Origin: Methanosarcina sp.
GTDB lineage: Archaea; Halobacteriota; Methanosarcinia; Methanosarcinales; Methanosarcinaceae
Length of the DNA: 64,000 nt
NCBI RefSeq assembly: GCF_028693135.1
Contig: NZ_JAQUVZ010000008.1
Coordinates: forward strand, 62,001 to 126,000
Direction of reading: 5' to 3'
In this document: positions 1-8,825 of the stretch, one piece after another
How positions within the stretch are numbered: position 1 is the stretch's first letter
Layout of the letters: every line of letters begins with the position of its first letter
Translations under genes and position numbers: made by a program
The notes under the pieces: generated by a model
Told to the model about the DNA's origin: nothing
What the model saw: the letters and a program-made list of their open reading frames with translations, nothing else
Database searches by the model: none

Positions 1-1086
1 GATTATGTTTCCCCGGGTTCTGGATATGTTACAACACTCCGAAATAATATAATTACAAATACGGTTCCCGATACCAGAGCCGGAGGTACAGCCTACGGAG
101 TTTCAAATGATCTGTCCTCAACTCATTCTTTTGTAATGGAGTACAACTGTGTATATAATCCCGGCCAATCTAATTATAATAAAATTTCATCTCATCCAAC
201 GGATATTAATGTAGATCCTCTTTTTGTTGACAATAAAGCTTACGATTACCACCTCAAATCAAAAGCAGGCCACTGGAGCGATAGTAGCTGGGTACCTGAT
301 ACCGTAAGTTCCCCCTGTATTGATGCAGGGTCTCCATCCTCAGATTATTCAAACGAGCCAGAAGATAACGGGAACAGGATTAACATAGGAGCATTCGGAA
401 ACACGAAGTATGCATCCCTTTCAGGAATCGCTCCTGTAACAAGATCCCAGGCTTCTGTTGCAGAATCCCAGGCTCCTGTAACAGAATCCCAGGTTCCTGT
501 ATCCCAGAACCCCCTAATATCCAAAATGTATGATAATCGAATTCGTGAAGCCTATCCTGAAAACGTCTACTTGGACAAGCCTTACCTAGATGTGGGAAAC
601 ATTCCCGGAGCAGGGATCTATAGAGATATAATGTGGTTTGACCTGAGCGAATACACCGATTCCGAAGAAATCAGCAGCGCAACTTTCTCTCTTTACTGGT
701 ACTATCCAGATGTTTCAAGACCTGAAGATACAGTGATCGAGATTTACAGGCCTGCAGCTTCATGGAATCCTGAATATGTGAGCTGGAATAAAAAAGACAA
801 CGGTGTTGCATGGAATAATGCCGGAGGAGACTGGCTGGATAAAACCGGGGTATCTCAGGGCAGCACTCCGTATGCCACAATAACCATTAAAGGCAGTGCC
901 CTTCCTGACAACAGGTACTATGAGCTGGACGTAACAGACCTCGTAAAAGAGTATGTAAGCGGAGAATACGAAAACACAGGTTTCCTGATCAAAACTCGCT
1001 ATGAAAGTTCCGACTATGTAGCTTTCCACAGTCTCGAATGTGGAAAGGAAGACCTGGAACCAAAGCTGGATATAGTGAACAGCTAA
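1..1086 (+). CDS. Surface protein, 3' part (beta-helix end plus disaggregatase-type DNRLRE domain)
   Basis: The reading frame is open from the first base of the window, so the gene begins upstream and only about 361 C-terminal residues are visible. The first ~100 residues (GTAYGVSND, HPTDINVDPLFVD, SPCIDAGSP) look like the last coils of a right-handed parallel beta-helix surface protein. Next comes a Ser/Gln/Pro/Val linker with repeated 'SQxPVTE' units, then a ~185-residue module starting near DNRIREAYPENVYLD with DLSEYTD, YELDVTDLVKEYVSG and GFLIKTRYESSDYVAFHS. This module fits the disaggregatase-repeat/DNRLRE family seen in Methanosarcina surface proteins. An extracellular, cell-envelope role is likely. 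The precise substrate is unknown and I do not assign disaggregatase activity. Confidence 0.75.
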   Translation, partial: DYVSPGSGYVTTLRNNIITNTVPDTRAGGTAYGVSNDLSSTHSFVMEYNCVYNPGQSNYNKISSHPTDINVDPLFVDNKAYDYHLKSKAGHWSDSSWVPDTVSSPCIDAGSPSSDYSNEPEDNGNRINIGAFGNTKYASLSGIAPVTRSQASVAESQAPVTESQVPVSQNPLISKMYDNRIREAYPENVYLDKPYLDVGNIPGAGIYRDIMWFDLSEYTDSEEISSATFSLYWYYPDVSRPEDTVIEIYRPAASWNPEYVSWNKKDNGVAWNNAGGDWLDKTGVSQGSTPYATITIKGSALPDNRYYELDVTDLVKEYVSGEYENTGFLIKTRYESSDYVAFHSLECGKEDLEPKLDIVNS

Positions 1087-1127
1087 AGCTGGCATACAGC
1101 TAAAAAAGCTTGCCTTCAGAATAGATT

Positions 1128-1177
1128 CCGGAGCACCGAAAAATAAATAATGAAAAAAATGAATGTCTGTGCTCCGG
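1128..1177 (+). terminator. Inverted repeat after the surface-protein gene
   Basis: A perfect 9-bp inverted repeat (CCGGAGCAC at 1128-1136, GTGCTCCGG at 1169-1177) brackets an A-rich 32-nt loop about 40 bp after the stop codon. It could be a transcript-end hairpin, or a regulatory site ahead of cooC. No strong T-run follows, so the terminator call is tentative. Confidence 0.3.
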
Positions 1178-1288
1178 AGGTTTCAAAAAAGCCGGCACAA
1201 ATGAGTAAGTATAAAACAGTTTGATGGTTATATTCGAGTAGAAAATTATTACATTTGATTTATAACCAGAATTTCAGGGGGAATTCAA

Positions 1289-2071
1289 ATAAAAATAGCA
1301 ATTACCGGAAAAGGCGGCGTTGGAAAAACTACTCTCTCAGGCACTTTGGCAAGACTGTTTGCAAGAGACGGATACGAAGTCCTGGCAATAGATGCAGACC
1401 CGGATATGAACCTGGCATCTTCCCTGGGGATCGAAAATCCCCCAACGCCCCTTGTTGATTTTAAAGACCTTATTCAGGAAAGGGCAGGCACCGAAGGCGG
1501 GGCTTTTATCTATAACCCGAAAGTGGACGACATCGTAGACAAATACGGAGTAATAGGGCCTGACGGAGTCAGGATGCTTGTAATGGGTACTGTGGATAAG
1601 GGAGGAAGCGGATGCATGTGTCCGGCATCAGCCTTCCTCAGGGCTCTTCTCAGGCACCTGATGCTTAATGAAAAGAGTGCAGTTATCTTGGACATGGAAG
1701 CCGGAATCGAGCATCTGGGAAGAGGCACCACGCGCGGAATGGACCTTATGATTGTGGTGGTGGAGCCGGGAGCCCGGTCCCTTGAAACAGCCGAAAGGAT
1801 AAAAAAACTCTCTTCCGAGATCGGGATAAAACATATTGCTGCCGTAATTAACAAAGGAGGCGCTGGAAAAGTCAACGCAAGGCTCGAAGAGCTGGGCATT
1901 CCGGTACTTGGAGAAATTCCTTTTGACCAGCAGTTAATGCAGGCTGACCTGGAAAAAAGGGCACCTATTGATATCGGCGGCGAAGCTGTTAATGCCATAG
2001 TGAAAATCAAAGAAAAACTCATGGAAACCGTTGAAGAAATCAGGAAAGAAAACGAGGCGAGTAAAAAGTAA
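1289..2071 (+). CDS. cooC: CooC-type nickel-insertion ATPase, apparent ATA start
   Basis: P-loop ATPase of the MinD/CooC family that supports nickel insertion into carbon monoxide dehydrogenase, a central enzyme of acetoclastic methanogens. About 260 residues. It shows the deviant Walker A GKGGVGKTT at residues 7-15, DADPD near 37, the CxC motif (Cys109, Cys111 in SGCMCPAS) that binds metal at the dimer interface in known CooC proteins, and VINKGG. The start is unusual: an in-frame TGA lies at 1256-1258 and there is no ATG, GTG or TTG between it and the P-loop. The family N-terminus aligns exactly at ATA 1289, 7 nt after a GGGGG Shine-Dalgarno (1277-1281). The next TTG (1346) would delete the P-loop. 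A sequencing error is the alternative. T-rich termination signals follow. Confidence 0.9.
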   Translation: MKIAITGKGGVGKTTLSGTLARLFARDGYEVLAIDADPDMNLASSLGIENPPTPLVDFKDLIQERAGTEGGAFIYNPKVDDIVDKYGVIGPDGVRMLVMGTVDKGGSGCMCPASAFLRALLRHLMLNEKSAVILDMEAGIEHLGRGTTRGMDLMIVVVEPGARSLETAERIKKLSSEIGIKHIAAVINKGGAGKVNARLEELGIPVLGEIPFDQQLMQADLEKRAPIDIGGEAVNAIVKIKEKLMETVEEIRKENEASKK

Positions 2072-2087
2072 AGGCTGAAACACAGCC

Positions 2088-2178
2088 TCTAAAATTTTTT
2101 TCTCCAATTTTTTTCTCCAATTTTTTCCTACTATTTTTTTCCTGCAAATTTATTCCTGCAGTTTTTTTTGTATTTTCC
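2088..2178 (+). terminator. Oligo-T termination region after cooC
   Basis: Five to six successive T-runs of 5-8 residues, three of them followed by CTCC or CCTGC, fill the space between cooC and the convergent TPR gene. Oligo(dT) tracts are the usual archaeal intrinsic termination signal. The runs look like copies of a short degenerate repeat. Confidence 0.55.
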
Positions 2179-2182
2179 AGGC

Positions 2183-2758
2183 TCAGTTAAAGCTACTGTC
2201 CGGGGAATCTGTTAGGGTTTCTTTTTTAAAAATAATCCCCAGAAGCTTCATCCTTTTCTCCCTGATAAGGACATCAGTCGGGTCTATTTCCAGAGCCCTG
2301 TCGTAAGCTTCCATAGCCTCCCCGTATCTTTCAAGATTTTCCAGGACCAAGCCTTTCTGGTACCAGGAGAAGACATCATCGGAGTTGACCTTAAGGACTT
2401 CATCATAACACTCTATGGCTTTTTCAAAATCCTTTAAGTTATTATAGGCAAAACCCTTGAGGCACTTTATTCCCAGATGATCGGGATCAATTTCAAGAGC
2501 CTTATTGTAACAGGCAAGAGCTTCTTCAGATCTGCCAATTCTATCCAGGACAAAACCTTTCTGGAGCCAGGCATCAAGATACATAGGATCCAGATTTAAG
2601 GCTTTATCATATAGCCTGAGTTTGTCCTCATAATTCTCAGCCTCGCCTGCTTTGATAAGGAGCTGGCTAGGGCCCTCGGTTTCTTCGGGTTTTACTGCCG
2701 CTTCCAGCTCATTTTGCTTCACCTTATCGCTTTCTGTGTTAGTTTTTTCCTCTGCCAT
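2183..2758 (-). CDS. TPR-repeat protein
   Basis: A 191-residue soluble protein. After a charged N-terminal tail (~45 residues rich in Glu/Lys/Asn) it consists of about four tetratricopeptide repeats with recurring features such as AWLQKGFVLDRIGR, EEALACYNKALEIDP and EKAIECYDEVLKVN. TPR arrays mediate protein-protein contacts; the partner is unknown. I start it at ATG 2758, which has a GGAGGATT ribosome site 6 nt upstream, rather than at the farther ATG 2812. It is convergent with cooC and is followed upstream by another TPR gene on the same strand, 190 bp away, so the two may be paralogues. Confidence 0.85.
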   Translation of the reverse strand: MAEEKTNTESDKVKQNELEAAVKPEETEGPSQLLIKAGEAENYEDKLRLYDKALNLDPMYLDAWLQKGFVLDRIGRSEEALACYNKALEIDPDHLGIKCLKGFAYNNLKDFEKAIECYDEVLKVNSDDVFSWYQKGLVLENLERYGEAMEAYDRALEIDPTDVLIREKRMKLLGIIFKKETLTDSPDSSFN

Positions 2759-2951
2759 TTCGGAATCCTCCGTTTTCAGATAAAGATTTATTCGGACCCC
2801 TTTCGGAATCATGTCCCAGCCTTATTTTTCCATCTTATGTATGGAATCAGGATTAAACCGGTATTCAGCATTTGGATTTCAATGAGATTACCTTTTATGC
2901 TTCTAATTTTACTGAATAAAATGCGATACACAGTTTTAGTCTGAAAAAAGG

Positions 2952-4136
2952 TTATAGAGAGTCTGGAGAGTCCCTGGTTTTTTGCCGGCTGATTCTCGAA
3001 AGGATTTCGGCCTTGATTTCAAGAGCAGAAACAAAGCCCGGTTCCAATTCAAGAGCTCTGTTGCAGCTTTGAAGAGCTTCTTCCTGTCTGTTCAGTTCTA
3101 AAAGGAAAAGTCCCCTGCCTGCCCAGAGGCTGGGATCTTCCGGGATAGACTGAAGAGCCGTATCGTATGCTGCCAGCGCCTCCTCAAACCTGCCCATCCT
3201 GGAGAACAGGCCGCCGATACACTTCAGGGCTTCCAGGTAATCAGGCCTGATTTTGAGGGCTGAATTGTAGGCTTCAAGAGCTTCTTCTTGCCGGTCAAGT
3301 GCAGAAAGAATTGCGCCTTTTCCTGCCCAGGCTTCGGCATATTTAGGGTTTCTCCGGAGCACTTTTTCGTAGCTTTCAAGTGCTTCTTCAAGCCTGCCAA
3401 GCCTGGCAAGAACAACTCCTTTATTGTCCCATGCAATTTCAAAAGCCGGTTCAAGCTCAATTACCCTGTCATAAGCATCTATTGCTTCTTCAAGCCGGCC
3501 CATTTCCGAAAGGATTACCCCTCTGTTGTACCAGACCCTGAAGTCATCAGGGACTATTGCAAGCACCTGCTCTATAAGCTTCAGGGCAGTTTCAAACCTT
3601 CCTGCCTTATAGATCAGTATGGCTTTCTGAAAAAGCGCGGTGGCGTTCTGAGGATCCTTTTCAAGCATCTCGGTACAGGCCTGGAGTTCGTCGAAGAAAG
3701 GAAGGGATGAATAAAGGTCCCTTACAGCCAAAAAAAGGGGCAGGATTTCATACTTTTTTCCATCAGCTGTCAGGGTTTTTGTTCCGGGATCGTATGAAAA
3801 AACCGCTGGTTCTTGCAGGGCACTTTTCATTCCTTTATCTTCAAGAGTTTTTTCAATTCTTCCAGGCACTGTCTCCAGTTCGGATAAAGATCTGGGGGAA
3901 AAGGGGGAATTATCAGCTATGGAAAGGATTGACCTTAGATGCTTTCGGTGTTTTTTGTTATTTTTACTCCAGAGAATGGTTGAAATCCGGCTGCATGCAG
4001 TGAAAAATTCATTAAGAGAGACGTACAGGTCCCTGTCCCCGGAACTATTTAAATTGCCGAAACTCCTGAGTGCAATATTACAATGCTCCCGGAGTTCCGG
4101 AATAAGTATATCATATTTAGAATCAAGTCCTTTCAT
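2952..4136 (-). CDS. TPR-repeat protein with unique N-terminal domain
   Basis: A 394-residue protein. Residues ~1-145 form a non-repeat helical region (CNIALRSFGNL, FFTACSRISTILW) of unknown fold. Residues ~150-385 hold seven or so TPR units with near-identical helices (NRGVILSEMGRLEEAIDAYDR, EEALESYEKVLRRNP and similar). Likely a scaffold; partner unknown. The start is taken at ATG 4136. An in-frame TTG lies at 4145 and upstream of it begins a 19-bp tandem repeat that duplicates this very start region, including the GAGGA-like ribosome site and ATG. Confidence 0.85.
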   Translation of the reverse strand: MKGLDSKYDILIPELREHCNIALRSFGNLNSSGDRDLYVSLNEFFTACSRISTILWSKNNKKHRKHLRSILSIADNSPFSPRSLSELETVPGRIEKTLEDKGMKSALQEPAVFSYDPGTKTLTADGKKYEILPLFLAVRDLYSSLPFFDELQACTEMLEKDPQNATALFQKAILIYKAGRFETALKLIEQVLAIVPDDFRVWYNRGVILSEMGRLEEAIDAYDRVIELEPAFEIAWDNKGVVLARLGRLEEALESYEKVLRRNPKYAEAWAGKGAILSALDRQEEALEAYNSALKIRPDYLEALKCIGGLFSRMGRFEEALAAYDTALQSIPEDPSLWAGRGLFLLELNRQEEALQSCNRALELEPGFVSALEIKAEILSRISRQKTRDSPDSL

Positions 4137-4291
4137 TAATACCAAGTCCTCTCATTAATACCAAATCCTCTCATTAATACCAAGTCCTCTCATTAATACC
4201 AAATCCTCTCATTAATACCAAATCCTCTCATCAGTACCAGGTCTTCTCATCAATACCAAATCCTCTCATCAGTACCAGGTCTTCTCATCAA
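4121..4291 (-). repeat. 19-bp tandem repeat, about nine copies, at a gene start
   Basis: Nine head-to-tail 19-bp units (first one degenerate) alternate between two variants, e.g. with AAGTCC or AAATCC and CATTAA or CATCAG. On the minus strand each unit reads TTAATGAGAGGAnTTGGTA, so each carries an ATG next to a GAGGA ribosome-site-like string. The innermost copy provides the true start of the downstream TPR gene. The 19-bp period changes frame from copy to copy. Confidence 0.9.
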
Positions 4292-4368
4292 TACCCTTTC
4301 CTTCTGTTCATAAAAGTTCTCTATAGATTGTGTTCAGGAACCTGCAAGCTTGAGGGCAGGTTCTCCAC

Positions 4369-4893
4369 TCAGTGCCTTGAATATGGGCATAAAAGTGCGT
4401 TCTGGCTCAGATCAGGCTTAAAATTCCCTTTTTTTCCCACGATCAGATCTACGGATGACCCTCTTTCAACGAGCATTCCACCCTTTGGTTCCTGCTGAAT
4501 GACATCTCCGAAACGTACACCTGCTACAAAAAGACTCTTCTCTCCAATATTACCGGCACGCAGCCCCGCTTCTTCCAGCTTTTTAACAGCCTGTTCCAGA
4601 GGGAATCTTATAACAAGGGGCACTTCTACTTCTTTTTTCTCAGATTCAGAACCCGGTGTTTCTGTTTCAGGTACTTCTGGCCCGAGTACTTTTGGAGTGC
4701 TGCTTTTACTCTCTTCTCCCAGAACCTCTTCAAGAAGCTCAACAGCTCCGCTGATCCTGAGGAGTGTTTCATTCAGGTTTTTCTTCCTGTTTTCAAGTTC
4801 TACAAGCTTTATCTCGATATCTTTAAGGATTTTCTGGCCTGACTCGTATTCAGCCCTGAGTTCTACCAAACGCTGTTCAAGTTGTGCTTTCAT
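4369..4893 (-). CDS. Coiled-coil protein with a PASTA-like domain
   Basis: A 174-residue protein with no signal peptide or membrane segment. Residues 1-65 are a strongly charged coiled coil (LEQRLVELRAEYE, IEIKLVELENRKKNL). A Pro/Glu/Ser linker follows at ~66-90. Residues ~92-153 match a PASTA domain, with FPLEQAVKKLEEAGL, then GDVIQQEPKGGMLVERGSSVDLIVGK. PASTA domains sense cell-wall fragments in bacterial Ser/Thr kinases, but methanogens such as Methanosarcina lack murein. The domain here is cytoplasmic by sequence and probably an interaction module. Same strand as the two TPR genes but separated by the tandem repeat. Confidence 0.8.
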   Translation of the reverse strand: MKAQLEQRLVELRAEYESGQKILKDIEIKLVELENRKKNLNETLLRISGAVELLEEVLGEESKSSTPKVLGPEVPETETPGSESEKKEVEVPLVIRFPLEQAVKKLEEAGLRAGNIGEKSLFVAGVRFGDVIQQEPKGGMLVERGSSVDLIVGKKGNFKPDLSQNALLCPYSRH

Positions 4894-5251
4894 AGTCCTG
4901 TAAACCCCTTTTCATAAACTTCAGCAGAAAACCCGTTAAATCTTTAGATTTAGCGGGTAGTTGACTCCAGTTTTCTTTCTATCCAGCTTCTTTTAAATTA
5001 AGTAGTTTTATTTTTGATTTAATTCCTTTATTTAATTCCATCTATAATTTCAATCCAATACATTTTAAGTTTTATATTTTCACTCATTAGTAAAGGGTTC
5101 TATGAATGTTATAAAATGAGTGTTATACAGTTTACTATATGTCCAGAAAAGTTTACAGATAAAAGAAACTGGAAGAATCATTGCTTCTGAGTTCTATTTA
5201 AGCCTTAAACCTTACACTATCTTTGAAACATGGATATATCAGGACCTGTAA
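4894..5251. other. AT-rich intergenic region
   Basis: No credible gene. It probably holds the promoter of the PASTA gene (T-rich tract and AAATCTTTAGATTTAGCG dyad near 4936-4955). The dyad TAAATCTTTAGATTTA is a palindrome of uncertain role. Confidence 0.4.
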
Positions 5252-5595
5252 GGTAGTCAACTGCCCCATGCTAAGCATTGTGGCTTGCAAAAGCCCTGGT
5301 TGACCAGTCTAAGTCTTAATTGACTACGTTGGAAATGTCATGATACCTACGAATGCTTCCTCAGTTTGTAGCTCTATCGTGTAGCATTAAAAGTCCTGAG
5401 AGGTAGGGGCGGTGTGCTATACCTGACAAGCATATCCAACATTGGCGAGGGGAGGCGGTTTTCCAAAACCGTGTTATCTGCTACGGAAATTTGATTCCAA
5501 AGCAGAGTGGAGAAATCCAAACGTGGAAAGGAATGCCAGAAAGTTGACGGCATTCCTCCCTGCGCTAAAGCAACAGGGCTTCCTGCCTGTCACAT
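5252..5595 (+). mobile_element. IS200/IS605-type element remnant without transposase
   Basis: The left part resembles subterminal hairpins of IS200/IS605 elements (GTCAACTGCCCCATGCTAAG, then GGCTTGCAAAAGCCC). The right end has CCCTGCGCTAAAGC followed by GGGCTTCCTGCCTGTCAC. The same end structures recur at 63.25-63.63 kb. The interior (~270 bp) has no intact reading frame and may be a tnpB tail or omega-RNA-like remainder. An 8-bp inverted pair GTAGTCAA/TTGACTAC occurs near the left end. It abuts the promoter region of the DUF169 gene. Confidence 0.55.
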
Positions 5596-5635
5596 GTGAG
5601 TAATAAGGAATCATTTGTATGAAGGAGTGATTTGT

Positions 5636-6355
5636 ATGGAAACCGCAAATTCCGAGCAAATTAAGGAAATAAATGAGTACGGAAAGGAAATAATCGAATT
5701 GCTTCAACTGGAAACTTCACCAGTAGCAGTAGCTCTGGTTCCGAAAGGAGCCGAAATTCCGAAAGGGATACAGCAGATCAAAGAGAGAATGAAGCACTGC
5801 CAGATGGTGGACCATGTGCGCAAAACAAAAGAGGAGTTTTATGCCGTTCTTGAAGACCAGGCCTGCAAAGGAGGAGCTGCAGCAATGGGGCTTGGGCACA
5901 TGCCTCCCAAACTGGCAAGCGGGGAATTTTATTACGATAAACTGAAGCATTTTAAGACCCTGGAAGCTTCTAAAAAGACTCTTGAAAGAGTCCCCATGAT
6001 TGAGGCAGAATCCATGATTGCAGCCCTTTACGCACCTCTTGAAAGTGCAAGCTTCGTGCCCAATGTTGTTGTGATAATCTGCTCTCCTAAACAGATGATG
6101 CTCCTGACCCAGGCAGCTCTCTACAAGGAGGGAGGGAGAGTTGAAGCCGAATTTGCAGGCAAGCAGAGCCTCTGTTCCGATGCCGTTGCCGAGCCCTACC
6201 TGACAGGCAAAATGGGAATAACAGTCGGCTGTACGGGCAGCAGGACATATACGGGCATTCAGGAGTCAGAACTGACGGTTGGCATTCCCGCAAAAATACT
6301 GACGGATCTGGTAGAAGGGCTAAGGGCGATTGTTGGAAAAGCTCCTGCGCATTGA
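5636..6355 (+). CDS. DUF169 family protein
   Basis: A 239-residue soluble protein. It contains the DUF169 signature: SPVAVALVPKGAEIPKG near the N-terminus, CKGGAAAMGLG in the middle, and LCSDAVAEPYLTGKMGITVGCTGSR towards the C-terminus. Several conserved cysteines (in HCQM, ACKGG, LCSD, GCTG) suggest metal or redox chemistry, but the biochemical function of the family is unknown. ATG 5636 is preceded by AAGGAGTGA at an ideal distance; the in-frame upstream TTG is less likely. The IS200/IS605 remnant ends about 40 bp upstream, so the native promoter may be altered or supplied by the element. Confidence 0.85.
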   Translation: METANSEQIKEINEYGKEIIELLQLETSPVAVALVPKGAEIPKGIQQIKERMKHCQMVDHVRKTKEEFYAVLEDQACKGGAAAMGLGHMPPKLASGEFYYDKLKHFKTLEASKKTLERVPMIEAESMIAALYAPLESASFVPNVVVIICSPKQMMLLTQAALYKEGGRVEAEFAGKQSLCSDAVAEPYLTGKMGITVGCTGSRTYTGIQESELTVGIPAKILTDLVEGLRAIVGKAPAH

Positions 6356-6424
6356 TAAACAGAAGAAGAAAGAGAAGGAAGAAAAAGAAGAGCATACTTT
6401 AAAAGGTCAACTTTCAAGAAGATC

Positions 6425-6498
6425 AGCCTTCAGGGAGATATATTTCGGAAAGGTATGTTTTCAAGAAAGTTTTCAAGAAAGTTTTCAAGAAAGGGATC
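6425..6498. repeat. AAGTTTTCAAG short tandem repeat
   Basis: Three to four imperfect copies of an 11-bp unit (CAAGAAAGTTT type) lie between the DUF169 gene and the convergent permease. A purine-rich open frame spans this stretch, but its composition (KKKEKEEKEE) looks like read-through of low-complexity DNA, so I do not call a gene. Confidence 0.6.
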
Positions 6499-6536
6499 CT
6501 CAAATCTCTGTTCCCGTTTCCAAAATGGTGTTTTTC

Positions 6537-7925
6537 TTAAAAGAAGTAAAGGATTACAGGCAGTAAAATAACGCCCATTGCATGGGATTTCCTGACTTTC
6601 ATAAAAGATGGGAGCATGCCTATCGGGGTAGAAATTATAAAGAGGAAGAGCCCGAAAAACCCTGTAAAAAGAAAGACAGTTATTGCAAGCCCTGCAAGGA
6701 CCCCGGTGCAGAGTTTTGTGTAGTCAAGTTTTTGGAGCATATGGTGGGCGTTATTCCCTATCCAGACTGTAGAAAAGTATGAAAAAAGGGATGTTAGGAG
6801 GATAGCGGCAAAAAAGAGCAGTATTACCTGAAAACCAAGTGACCCGATCCCCAGGATTTCATTCACGGCAGCCATTGCCCCACTGCGAGTCTTTCCTATA
6901 ACCAGAAGGGCTACCAGCCCGAAAATAGCATTTGAAGTATTTACTCCGGAAACCGAGACAATGAACTCCTTTGAGCTTTCAAGAGTCTGGCGGTCCGCAT
7001 AGGGATCCGAAAAAAGAACGGATTTTTGCCCTCCAGGCACAGGTTCGGAGTTTTCTTTATTTATGGACCTTCTGTCAAAGTCAGACCTTACAAAGAGCCC
7101 TGCCAGAAGGGCAGCAATAGCAGACGAAACTCCGGGCAACCAGGCTACAAGGGAACCTGCAGTGCTGCCCGTTAACACTCCCCTCAGGATCCTTTTTCGG
7201 GAAAGTTCAAATTTTGAGACGGATTCTTCGGGGATTTCGGAGCTTGTGAGAAGGCTTATAATGAGCTGGGATGCCCCGAAAAGTCCGCTGAGAAGAGGGA
7301 GGAGCACAGATGCCTGCCCGAGAATTATGACCGGGACCAGTAGATTTTCTCTGGAAAAAGCAAAGAGCCCCAGAGCTCCTGTGATCAAAAACAGGAAGAG
7401 GGCAAAAGCTTTGGATCTGTATTTTGCAAGTGACCCCTGTCCCTCTACTTCCTCGCCTTTCTCGCTCGCAAGCATGATAAATACAATCGCTAGCAGAACC
7501 CATGCCATATACTCTTGCAGATAAGGGTAAATAGCCCCGAAGAAAAGTGAAAAAGGCAATACAAAAAGCATGGATGCAACTACCGAGCCTGCACTTCCAA
7601 GAGCAGAGAGACGTACTGCCTCTGCACCTGCACCTTCAAGTAAAAGCCTGTGCCCTGGAAGGACCGCAAGTGCTGTGTCTCCGTCAGGCGCCCCTAAAAA
7701 CACAGACGGAATAATGTCATGGAACGTATGTGAGACCGCATTTGAGAGGATTATAAGGGCTATGTAAAAAGGGGCAATTCCCTTCTCAGCCAGAAAAGGT
7801 GCAAGAGCTACAAGCGCAAGTGCAAAATTGTTTGTATGTATGCCAGGCAAAAGCCCTGAAAATATACCAAGCAGGTAGCCTGCAAGAACAGAAAAAAAGA
7901 GCAAGAATAAAGAAACTTCTTCCAC
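6537..7925 (-). CDS. TctA-like (tripartite tricarboxylate/DUF112) membrane permease
   Basis: A 462-residue integral membrane protein with about 10-12 hydrophobic segments. The N-terminal GIFSGLLPGIHTNNFALAL and the related internal AGSLVAWLPGVSSAIAALLAG are the two inverted-repeat signature loops (GxxxGxxPGxxxxxxA) of the TctA/DUF112 family. A charged cytoplasmic loop (residues ~285-320) divides two halves. Bacterial TctA needs TctB and a periplasmic binding protein; neither is visible nearby, as is usual for archaeal stand-alone members. The substrate is unknown. Confidence 0.85.
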   Translation of the reverse strand: MEEVSLFLLFFSVLAGYLLGIFSGLLPGIHTNNFALALVALAPFLAEKGIAPFYIALIILSNAVSHTFHDIIPSVFLGAPDGDTALAVLPGHRLLLEGAGAEAVRLSALGSAGSVVASMLFVLPFSLFFGAIYPYLQEYMAWVLLAIVFIMLASEKGEEVEGQGSLAKYRSKAFALFLFLITGALGLFAFSRENLLVPVIILGQASVLLPLLSGLFGASQLIISLLTSSEIPEESVSKFELSRKRILRGVLTGSTAGSLVAWLPGVSSAIAALLAGLFVRSDFDRRSINKENSEPVPGGQKSVLFSDPYADRQTLESSKEFIVSVSGVNTSNAIFGLVALLVIGKTRSGAMAAVNEILGIGSLGFQVILLFFAAILLTSLFSYFSTVWIGNNAHHMLQKLDYTKLCTGVLAGLAITVFLFTGFFGLFLFIISTPIGMLPSFMKVRKSHAMGVILLPVILYFF

Positions 7926-8126
7926 TCAGCCGGCACCCCAGAAACTAATTACTTTAAAATTAGAGTTACTTGATATAATAGTTTACACACTTACTATTAA
8001 TAATTTATTTTCCTACTGAATACAGTTTATTTTTAATATAGTGTATTTGAAGTCTGAAACAGTTCAATCGAAACTGATAAAAATATAAATTCCAGGAAGA
8101 AATCAGGACGAAAGAGAATAAATCAG

Positions 8127-8204
<78 letters not shown>

Positions 8205-8270
8205 CATGATGATAACAGAAATAACAAATAAAAAGAGATTGAAAAGAGAGCAGGAAACATAGAACAGAAG

Positions 8271-8316
8271 AAAAAGATGAAAAAGATGAAAAAGATGAAA
8301 AAGATGAAAAAGATAA
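8271..8316. repeat. 9-bp tandem repeat (AAAAGATGA)
   Basis: Five head-to-tail copies of a 9-bp unit, the last with a base change, lie 70 bp after the tetranucleotide run. The repeat is in a non-coding spacer. Confidence 0.9.
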
Positions 8317-8668
8317 AAAAGGAAAAGATAAAACAACTTAAGTAAATTTGATCAGAATTTCAATTTAAGATCAAAAATTTTGGACCTTATATTATAAATA
8401 AATTTCCTTTGAAATAATATCCCTTTACCGGACAGAGGGGGTTCTACCAGAAGCTATAAATAGAAGAATTTGCCAGCGCAAACAATTTTAGTTTACCGGT
8501 ATGATAAACCACTTGAAAATTTTGAATGCGCTGTATTACATCAAGGAAAATGAAAAATCATTTCCACTTATGTTTTATATATAACAGTTATACTATTATG
8601 TGTAGTTCTAAATGCTAATATTGAATGGGGTTCATGAGAGCATTTAGCAAAAAACAGCAGATAAGGAC

Positions 8669-8825
8669 AAATGAGGTTCGCCATTCCTCAATCCTGCTCT
8701 GCGCAACCCGGAACCCCGCCCGGATAGGTGACCACATAGGTTTTTTGCCATTCCTCGGTCCCCGGCTCCGGGAGAGGTTTCGAAGTCGGAAGCCGGAAAT
8801 GAGGTTCGCCATTCCTCAACCGGCC
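8669..8825. repeat. GC-rich degenerate ~64-bp repeats, three units
   Basis: Two identical 23-bp copies of AATGAGGTTCGCCATTCCTC plus flanking bases (8669-8691, 8797-8819) and an intermediate partial copy (GCCATTCCTC at 8747-8756) give a spacing of 61-67 bp. The segments between are much more GC-rich than the AT-rich surroundings and contain hairpin-forming strings (CCCCGGCTCCGGG). No convincing reading frame. It could be a repeat-derived element or a small structured RNA. Confidence 0.6.

Noticed and set aside
1346-2071. TTG 1346 as cooC start
   Set aside because: It would remove the Walker A loop, which is present and intact upstream in frame.
6330-6566. Lys/Glu-rich small gene
   Set aside because: It starts inside the DUF169 gene and runs through short repeats; no ribosome site.
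8669-8820. CRISPR array
   Set aside because: Only two identical 23-bp copies and one partial, irregular internal sequence, no cas genes in the window.
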